This document shows positions 14,755-20,421 of a stretch of DNA of 20,421 bases, one piece after another. The DNA is taken from contig JAIDVA010000317.1 in the NCBI GenBank assembly GCA_029059925.1, positions 1 through 20,421 of the forward strand, given 5' to 3'. The translations under genes were made by a program, and so were the position numbers. Within the stretch, counting starts at the first letter, position 1. Every line of letters starts with the position of its first letter. This DNA is from Eubacterium sp. Lineage in GTDB: Bacteria; Bacillota; Clostridia; Oscillospirales; Acutalibacteraceae. Below the pieces are notes generated by a model. That model ran no database searches, was not told the origin of the DNA, and saw only the letters and a list, made by a program, of their open reading frames with translations.

Positions 14755-15192
14755 TTATATTATTTCTAACAATAAATCAATACCCATTTTATAGCTATCC
14801 TTGCCATAGCCGCTTATTTGTTTAACACATACATCGGTTATAACAGAAATTTTGCGAAAATCCTCTCTTTTATGGATATCTGACATATGCACCTCAACAA
14901 AAGGTGTAAACTCCTGCACAGCCTCAATCGCATCACGGATTGCATAAGAATAATGAGTATACGCACCTGCATTTATAACGACACCGTCAAACTCATCCTT
15001 ACTCTCATGAATAACATCAATAAGATCTCCCTCATGATTTGATTGATAGAAAGTCAGCTTGGCACCATTAGCCTTTCCGTAAAGCTTTAGCTCATCATTG
15101 ATTTGCTTTAACGTTTCACCGCCGTAGACATTCTTTTTTCTAATACCGGTCATATTAAGATTAGGACCGTTTAATATAAGTATTTTTTTCAT
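14755..15192 (-). CDS. aroQ: 3-dehydroquinate dehydratase, type II
   Basis: AroQ converts 3-dehydroquinate to 3-dehydroshikimate, the third step of the shikimate pathway, and works as a dodecamer in the cytosol. Family marks are ILNGPNLNMTG (6-16), the flexible lid with R18 and catalytic Y23 (VYGG), FYQSNHEGDLIDVIH (48-62), INAGAYTHYSYAIRDAI (73-89), and VEVHMSDIHKREDFR with catalytic H102. The usual 'SN' after the His strand is SD here, a mild departure. The length of 145 residues is normal. The gene is led by AGGTGA and a strong promoter that leaves a very short leader of about ten bases. It heads the operon with efp. Confidence 0.96.
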   Translation of the reverse strand: MKKILILNGPNLNMTGIRKKNVYGGETLKQINDELKLYGKANGAKLTFYQSNHEGDLIDVIHESKDEFDGVVINAGAYTHYSYAIRDAIEAVQEFTPFVEVHMSDIHKREDFRKISVITDVCVKQISGYGKDSYKMGIDLLLEII

Positions 15193-15208
15193 AAAATCAC
15201 CTATGTCT

Positions 15209-15237
15209 ATAATAATTGATATGCATTTTTAAGTCAA
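15209..15237 (-). promoter_or_regulatory. Sigma-A promoter of the aroQ-efp operon
   Basis: TTGACT (15237-15232) and TATTAT (15214-15209) are 17 bases apart, just after the rpsU terminator. Transcription would begin about ten bases before the aroQ start codon. Confidence 0.85.
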
Positions 15238-15261
15238 TATTTAAACTGTACAATAAAGAGA

Positions 15262-15293
15262 AAAAATCGGAGTATCGTTATGATACTCCGATA
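15262..15293 (-). terminator. Intrinsic terminator of rpsU
   Basis: ATCGGAGTATC pairs with GATACTCCGAT around a 5-base loop on the minus strand, followed by a T-run. It begins eight bases after the rpsU stop codon. Confidence 0.95.
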
Positions 15294-15300
15294 TGTATAA

Positions 15301-15477
15301 TTATTTATACTTTCTTTTACGAGCAGCCTCGCTCTTCTTTTTACGAGCTACTGAAGGCTTTTCATAATGCTCTCTCTTACGTACTTCCTGGATAATGCCA
15401 TCACGAGAAGTCTGGCGCTTAAAACGTCTAAGTGCACTGTCAAGAGATTCATTTTCTTTAACTTTAACCTGGCTCAT
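15301..15477 (-). CDS. rpsU: 30S ribosomal protein S21
   Basis: This short gene encodes 58 residues. The protein begins [20 protein letters not shown] and continues [20 protein letters not shown], then ends in a Lys/Arg-rich tail. This is S21, a small-subunit protein near the anti-Shine-Dalgarno region. GGAGGG lies six bases before the ATG. It is monocistronic: a consensus promoter is 61 bases upstream and a strong terminator follows. The leader carries ACCCCCGAAGCGGTCGG just before the ribosome binding site, whose C-run could pair with the GGAGGG and hide it. That would suit feedback control but is untested. Confidence 0.97.
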   Translation of the reverse strand: MSQVKVKENESLDSALRRFKRQTSRDGIIQEVRKREHYEKPSVARKKKSEAARKRKYK

Positions 15478-15537
15478 TCAATTCCCTCCCTCCGACCGCT
15501 TCGGGGGTATTTGATACTTCTTTAATATCCGAGCAAG

Positions 15538-15566
15538 ATTATATACAAAATAAATCTAAATGTCAA
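15538..15566 (-). promoter_or_regulatory. Consensus sigma-A promoter of rpsU
   Basis: Perfect TTGACA (15566-15561) and TATAAT (15543-15538) boxes are separated by exactly 17 bases, fitting a highly expressed ribosomal gene. Confidence 0.95.
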
Positions 15567-15654
15567 GTATTTTAACAAGAAATGTATAAATTCAATGAAA
15601 TTTTTTATTATTAAACAAATTTCGCACCAAAATATCTTCCGCTAATTACCGTTT

Positions 15655-15686
15655 GGAATAAAATATAATACTCTGTGTTTTATTCC
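15655..15686 (-). other. Hairpin after the interrupted transporter gene
   Basis: GGAATAAAA pairs with TTTTATTCC across a 14-base loop, 20 bases after the transporter stop codon. No clear U-run follows on the minus strand, so it may be a weak terminator or an mRNA-end structure. The rest of 15567-15705 shows only AT-rich sequence. Confidence 0.4.
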
Positions 15687-15705
15687 GATTATTTGAAATT
15701 TCATA

Positions 15706-17187
15706 TTAATAACAGTCAATTTCTGCAGCATATGGTGAAAGACCTGATTCTTTTTCTCCGAGTCTGCGCGCTTTTAAATCGCTTTCAACAATTGCTCTCT
15801 GCTCCTTAGTGTAATTAATAAAGAGCAGCGGAATAATGAACAGCACACTTGCAATTGCAGGTGTGAGAATAACGAGCGGCCACATCCACTTATCAAACGC
15901 AGCGGTCTGTGTGCCGACATAAACTGCTGCATCATCAATCGCCTTGTATCCGAGGATTGACAGTGCCATAGTTGCAAGACCGGCAGTAATACCACTGGAA
16001 ATTTTAGTGAACGAGGTCTGCATAGAAAACGTAATACCCTCAGTTCTCTTACCCGTTTTCCATTCCATATAATCAATACTGTCACAGAAAATTGAGGTTT
16101 GGGCAATCGAAAGCGCACCACTCGGTATACTGCCGATACCAATAAGAATCATTGCTATCCAGAGCTTTTTGCCCTCATATCCTACAAAGTAAGCAATAAC
16201 ACGAACAATAATATTTACAACCTGAATTAAGATAAGAACATTTACATAACTGCCAAGCCATTTTTTAAGCTTGTCAGCAAATACCATTCCGATAAAACTA
16301 GGCAAAGCAGTCATAGCAAAATAAATCGTGGTAAGACCAAGTGCACCTATGAGCCCACCACCTATAAAATCGGCGGGTATTTCATATTTAAAGAAATATG
16401 TAACCAGATTCGCTCCAAAGCCAAGCGCCCCACAAAGATTTGCAAGTGTAACAAGCAGCATCATTTTATTTTTGAACAAAAGTGAAAAGCTCTCTGCAAG
16501 TGACGCCTACTGTTCAGCCTGATTGACACGGATTCGTTCCTGTGCCTTTGAACAGCGATAGCTTATCATTGCTCCGCCAAGGCCAAAAATAACAGCAAAC
16601 ACCGCAGTAACGAGTGCCATGCTTACACCCTTGGCATTTGCAATCATCTCCAGCACCATCGGGATACCTACACTGAGTGCGCCATAAACACAGCTGCCAA
16701 TTGTTCTTGCCCACTGCACAAATTTATCACGCTCGCTTGAATTTGGCGACACCATTGCAGTAATACCCCAAACAGCAACATCCTGCACAGTATAAACCAA
16801 ATCCCAGCAGATATATACAATTACAAAATATGCCACTCTAAGCCAAAGCAAATCCTCAGCTGTTGAAAAGACAAGGAACATAAGAACAGTAAAAATACCT
16901 ACCGGCAGGGGTGTATATTTCAAAAATGGACGCAGCTTTTCACCATTTTTAAAGGTGTGTCTATCAATAAATGAGCCCACGATCGGATCATTCACACCAT
17001 CCCAAACCTTCATTGCGATAAGCAAAACAGATACAATGGCAGCCGGGAACATGGCAATATCGGTCATAAAATATGTAAAAAACGATGCTCCGATAAGAGA
17101 ATACACCATATTCTGACCGCACAAGCCAAATATGAAGCTGCTAACCTCTTTTTTAGGAATATACTTTTTCTCTTCAACATCTGCCAT
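15706..17187 (-). pseudogene. GPH-family symporter gene interrupted by one in-frame UAG
   Basis: Read in one frame, this encodes a full-length 12-helix GPH sugar/cation symporter of about 493 residues. A TAG at 16509-16507 (codon 227) divides it. The 226 codons before the stop carry MKVWDGVNDPIVGS and the following RPFLKY. The first codons after it read ASLAESFSLLFKNKMML, exactly the central-loop motif seen unbroken in the paralogue at 7280-8755 (PSVLEGFKVMLKNKPLM). Later comes DSIDYMEWKTGKRTEGITF. No frameshift or second stop exists. It is either a recent nonsense mutation, a read-through site, or a gene made as two halves. The first ATG after the stop (16464) has no good ribosome binding site. 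AAGGGGTG precedes the start at 17187. Confidence 0.8.
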
Positions 17188-17306
17188 AAAAACACCCCTT
17201 ATATAGTTATAGTATTATTATATAATATTCACATAACAAATGATAGTATTTTATGAAAATGTTACAAATATAGACATTTTGATGTTAAATATATTGATAA
17301 CGCATG

Positions 17307-17342
17307 AAAAAAAGGACAGTTCATATAAAACTGCCCTTTTTT
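17307..17342 (-). terminator. Intrinsic terminator after the subtilase gene
   Basis: On the minus strand GGGCAGTT pairs with AACTGTCC (one G-U pair) around a 7-base loop, flanked by an A-run before and a seven-T run after. It begins nine bases after the stop codon. Confidence 0.9.
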
Positions 17343-17350
17343 CATAAGTA

Positions 17351-20300
17351 TTACACTGTTTTGTTTTTTAATTTGTACAGTTCGGCATAGTCCTTGGCAT
17401 TGATTATACCGTCATTTGTGAAGTCAAGAAGGAAATTACATGTATCATCACTCGGAGATTGGTTGATGACTTCATCATTCCAGATTAAGTCAAGTATGTA
17501 TATCGGCATTTTCACACATTCACCACTGCCGTGCTCCGTATAATAGCAGTACTCGCCATCTGCACCACTGAAATATAAATTATTGCTTGAAACAAAATTC
17601 ACATTACACACTTCCTGCTTATCTTTCACCCATTTCTCTGCATAAGATCCGTTTGGTGCAACCACCGTATAATCCGTACATAATGATGTTGGTTCACCGG
17701 ATACCTGACGATTCGTTAAATAAAGTGTAAAATCCTTTCTCGACGGGAATTTGACTGTGCCCATAAAGTAAGAATTAATGGATTTAAGATTTGGCGCATA
17801 AATAAACTCAAGCAGCGGGCACAGTGATACATCAAGATAATCACCCGGACATTCTGTTGCCTGAGGTGCATATATAAATTTTAATTGCGGCACTGCTCCG
17901 TTTTTGATTTCAAGCTCGCCCTCACCATCAAAAGCATAGGATGGAATCCTGTTTGCTTTCGGTGCATAAATACATTTTAATGAATAACAATCCATAAACA
18001 TAGCACTGCCGTATGTTCTCGGAACATCCTCTAAATTTTCAAAATTTACATATTCAAGATAGTCTCCCTTAAAGGTATCACCATTTAACTCTGTACATTT
18101 TGGCAGACTGATTGTTTTTGCAGCAACATCAAAAAACGCTCTATAATAAAACATTTCGCAGTTTGGCAGCTCTATGTTATCAAACAAAGACTCAGCAAAG
18201 CCATAGCTCTCAACCCAAATTATTTGAGAAAAATCCATTTCTCTCGGCAAAGAAACGCAATTTCCAAATGCCCAATAGGCAATTCTTGTTACGAGCGGAA
18301 GATTCACGTCCGTCAGCTGTCTGCAATTTCTAAAGCCACCGTTTAAGAGCTTTATTTGAGGTAAGTTAGCGTATTTAATCGGCGTATCCTCAAAAGCTCT
18401 TGTACAGCACGTTAAATTCGGGAAATCAGCCTCGGTAATTCCTGTTGCTGCTAAACAACCCGGACTATCGTTAGCTCCGCCTGCAGTAACAAGACTTTGC
18501 GCAAAGCTTATTTTCGTCAGTAAACGGCAGTTATAAAACGCTTCACTTGATAAATAGTTTATGTTAGGCATATTTTCTTCATAGAGTGCACTACAGTTTT
18601 TAAAAACTTTATCATAACAGCGCTTAACGCCTAATGCTTTGATTTTCTGCAGATTGCTGTTTTCAAAAGCAGACATACCAATTGACTCAATTGAATCAGG
18701 AAGTTCAATATGAACGATGTCACTGTTCATAAAGCATTCTTTTCCTATTCCAACAGGTACAACACCATTTATTGTATCAGGGACTTTGATTGCTGCATAT
18801 TTACCATTGTATGCGATTATATCATTATACTCATCCAGCTCAAAATCATTCTCATCTGCCACCTTGAATATTTGATAGCTTGCAGATGTGTACTGGCTGT
18901 GAAGCGAACTGCCTACAATCGGGAATGCTGCAGCAATAATTGTTGCATAGCTGTCTACCTCAATAGCATTTTTATATGTAGTTCCGTTTGTTGTACTTGG
19001 AAGTGTATTGTCAGTTGTATAAATAATTTTCGTATTCAGTCCATCCGCACAGGATAATTCAATTTTGATTGTATCCTCATATTCACCGCTTTCATAGTTA
19101 AATGTTACAGGATTCTTCCTTTCAGCATCAATAAGATTGAAATAGTTGAGCAAGCCTGCACCGGACCACAGCCTGTCTGACGGCTTATTCGTATTGAAAG
19201 CGGCTGATTTGATTTTCGTATAAACCTCATCAGGTGTTAACGTATTATTCTGCATAAGTACAATAGCTGCAGCGGCAGATACAAAAGGAGCAGAAGCAGA
19301 TGTTCCGCCAAAGCTGTTTGTATAGCCTCCGCCTAAATCTGTTGTGTAAATGCCGATTCCGGGAGCTGAAATATCAACAGTTGTGCCATAGTTTGAGAAA
19401 GAGCATTTCTCACCATTTTGGTCGAAGGCTGAAACAGCAAGCACATTTTCATCATTTGCAGGGGAACTGTCAGCCGTATCCAGATTTTCATTGCCTGCAC
19501 TTGCCACTAATACAATGCCGCTTTCTTTTAATTCCTTTAACAGCGTGGTTTCAACAGGAAGAGCTGTGCCGTTGCCGCCAAAGCTCATATTAATAATATC
19601 CGGCTTGTCAGTCATATTCAGGATATATTCATATGTGCAAATCAGAGAGGAGGTATACACCTTACCATCATCGCTTCCAGCCTTAAAGCTTTGAATTTTT
19701 ACATTATCTGTAGTGGTCTGTGCAATAATACCGGCACATTTTGTTCCGTGTCCATGATCGTCCATCTCATCATTTGCATTACCTGAATTGCTGAAATTAG
19801 TATTGGTTCTTAAAGCTCTGGATTTAAGAAGTGTATGAGTATAATCAATTCCCGAATCAATAATGCCGACTGTAACATCGGATAATTGTTTATATTTAAA
19901 AAATTTAACAGTAGTATCCGATTCAGTAAAAGAAAATGCCCATTTTGTATCATCAGCATAAGTTGAATAAGAAGAAGCATTGAGATTATATACTCTGTCA
20001 TTAGAAACGACCAAACCCTGCTCTTCATACTCTGCCAAGGCATTTTCTGCAGAAGCTGAATCTTCAAACTGAATGAAAGCATATCCAAGCCCGTAAACCT
20101 CATCAATTGCATCATAAGTGTTAATTTTTGATTTTGTTTCAACAATTAATCTGTTATCAACCGTTATACTTTCTGCACCCGATTTATCAAGCCTGTATTC
20201 ATATTCCTCATTATACTCTGCTGTCATTCTGGCAATATCCTGTGCAGTAAGCACAGCGCTGTTTTGATTTACTTTCTGCTTAACAATACTACCACAAGGG

Positions 20301-20356
20301 TATATCATCATTATAAGCATAGTCAACACAAGTAAAACACTTATTCGTTTTTTCAT
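17351..20356 (-). CDS. Secreted subtilisin-like protease with BspA-type LRRs and dockerin-like end, 1001 aa
   Basis: This is an exported serine endopeptidase of the S8 family. In order: a signal peptide (1-23, MKKRISVLLVLTMLIMMIYP), an inhibitor-like prodomain (about 66-125), and the catalytic domain (about 155-410) with D167 (GIIDSGID), H203 (DDHGHGT), oxyanion N289 (SAGNEN) and S353 (GGTSASAP). A beta-sandwich resembling the chitobiase C-terminal type follows (about 416-496, KIIYTTDNTLPS). A long array of BspA-like leucine-rich repeats comes next (about 515-900; 'AF.NC..L..I.LP' periods, e.g. AFYNCRLLTKISF). It ends with one dockerin-like calcium loop, DFTNDGIINAKD (978-989). The leucine-rich part suggests binding to host or food protein. 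AAAGGAG lies five to seven bases before the ATG. The promoter falls at the window edge. Confidence 0.94.
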   Translation of the reverse strand: MKKRISVLLVLTMLIMMIYPCGSIVKQKVNQNSAVLTAQDIARMTAEYNEEYEYRLDKSGAESITVDNRLIVETKSKINTYDAIDEVYGLGYAFIQFEDSASAENALAEYEEQGLVVSNDRVYNLNASSYSTYADDTKWAFSFTESDTTVKFFKYKQLSDVTVGIIDSGIDYTHTLLKSRALRTNTNFSNSGNANDEMDDHGHGTKCAGIIAQTTTDNVKIQSFKAGSDDGKVYTSSLICTYEYILNMTDKPDIINMSFGGNGTALPVETTLLKELKESGIVLVASAGNENLDTADSSPANDENVLAVSAFDQNGEKCSFSNYGTTVDISAPGIGIYTTDLGGGYTNSFGGTSASAPFVSAAAAIVLMQNNTLTPDEVYTKIKSAAFNTNKPSDRLWSGAGLLNYFNLIDAERKNPVTFNYESGEYEDTIKIELSCADGLNTKIIYTTDNTLPSTTNGTTYKNAIEVDSYATIIAAAFPIVGSSLHSQYTSASYQIFKVADENDFELDEYNDIIAYNGKYAAIKVPDTINGVVPVGIGKECFMNSDIVHIELPDSIESIGMSAFENSNLQKIKALGVKRCYDKVFKNCSALYEENMPNINYLSSEAFYNCRLLTKISFAQSLVTAGGANDSPGCLAATGITEADFPNLTCCTRAFEDTPIKYANLPQIKLLNGGFRNCRQLTDVNLPLVTRIAYWAFGNCVSLPREMDFSQIIWVESYGFAESLFDNIELPNCEMFYYRAFFDVAAKTISLPKCTELNGDTFKGDYLEYVNFENLEDVPRTYGSAMFMDCYSLKCIYAPKANRIPSYAFDGEGELEIKNGAVPQLKFIYAPQATECPGDYLDVSLCPLLEFIYAPNLKSINSYFMGTVKFPSRKDFTLYLTNRQVSGEPTSLCTDYTVVAPNGSYAEKWVKDKQEVCNVNFVSSNNLYFSGADGEYCYYTEHGSGECVKMPIYILDLIWNDEVINQSPSDDTCNFLLDFTNDGIINAKDYAELYKLKNKTV

Positions 20357-20421
20357 AAAATACTCCTTTGGACAATCAATTTTGGCATACTGTTAGTAAG
20401 TATAATATAACACCTATATAT

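Noticed and set aside
15706..16479. Second half of the transporter as an independent gene with a TTG start
   Set aside because: It is in the same frame as the first half, lacks a good ribosome binding site, and begins in mid-family sequence; one interrupted gene explains it better.
17201..17280. Promoter for the interrupted transporter gene
   Set aside because: Several TATAAT-like stretches occur in this AT-rich spacer but none has a convincing -35 partner at 16-18 bases.

Overview
The window looks like a chromosomal segment of a low-GC, Gram-positive anaerobe of the class Clostridia, most likely an Oscillospiraceae/Ruminococcaceae-type gut bacterium. The support is indirect: tRNA amidation through GatCAB beside aspS, a T-box leader, strong sigma-A type promoters with intrinsic terminators, a CD1247-type protein beside efp, and a secreted protease with a dockerin-like end. 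Every recognised gene lies on the minus strand, so transcription runs from high to low coordinates.

Layout in the direction of transcription. (1) 20356-17351: a secreted 1001-residue subtilisin-like protease with BspA-type leucine-rich repeats and one dockerin-like calcium loop, ending in a terminator. (2) 17187-15706: a GPH-family sugar/cation symporter gene cut by a single in-frame UAG. (3) 15477-15301: rpsU, with a consensus promoter and its own terminator. (4) 15192-13136: aroQ, efp, a CD1247-like acidic Cys/Asp-rich protein, and a lipoprotein that appears to start at AUU, closed by a terminator. (5) 12939-10349: an ECF S component (probably PanT), coaX and a DUF1015 gene, a pantothenate-to-CoA unit with a hairpin-containing leader. 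(6) 10277-9021: a membrane-spanning M28 zinc peptidase with a terminator. (7) 8755-6706: an intact GPH symporter overlapped by a small zinc-ribbon membrane protein. (8) 6713-4269: promoter, T-box leader, aspS and a small unknown gene. (9) 3988-833: gatC-gatA-gatB with a terminator. (10) 743-210: an unknown protein.

The most coherent system is translation of Asn (and possibly Gln) codons by the indirect route. The AspRS carries the His of the 'RDHGG' motif linked to non-discriminating enzymes. Its T-box specifier loop reads AAC (Asn) rather than an Asp codon. GatCAB, which would amidate Asp-tRNA(Asn), is encoded just downstream. A mobile-looking element separates aspS from gatCAB.

Three related intergenic repeats (1-208, 4012-4263, 8882-8970) share the terminal sequence TAAACAATAATTT and several palindromes. 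Two of them show compensating base changes in a hairpin. Each sits just after a minus-strand gene, and they resemble a MITE family with structured RNA. No tRNA, rRNA or CRISPR array was seen.
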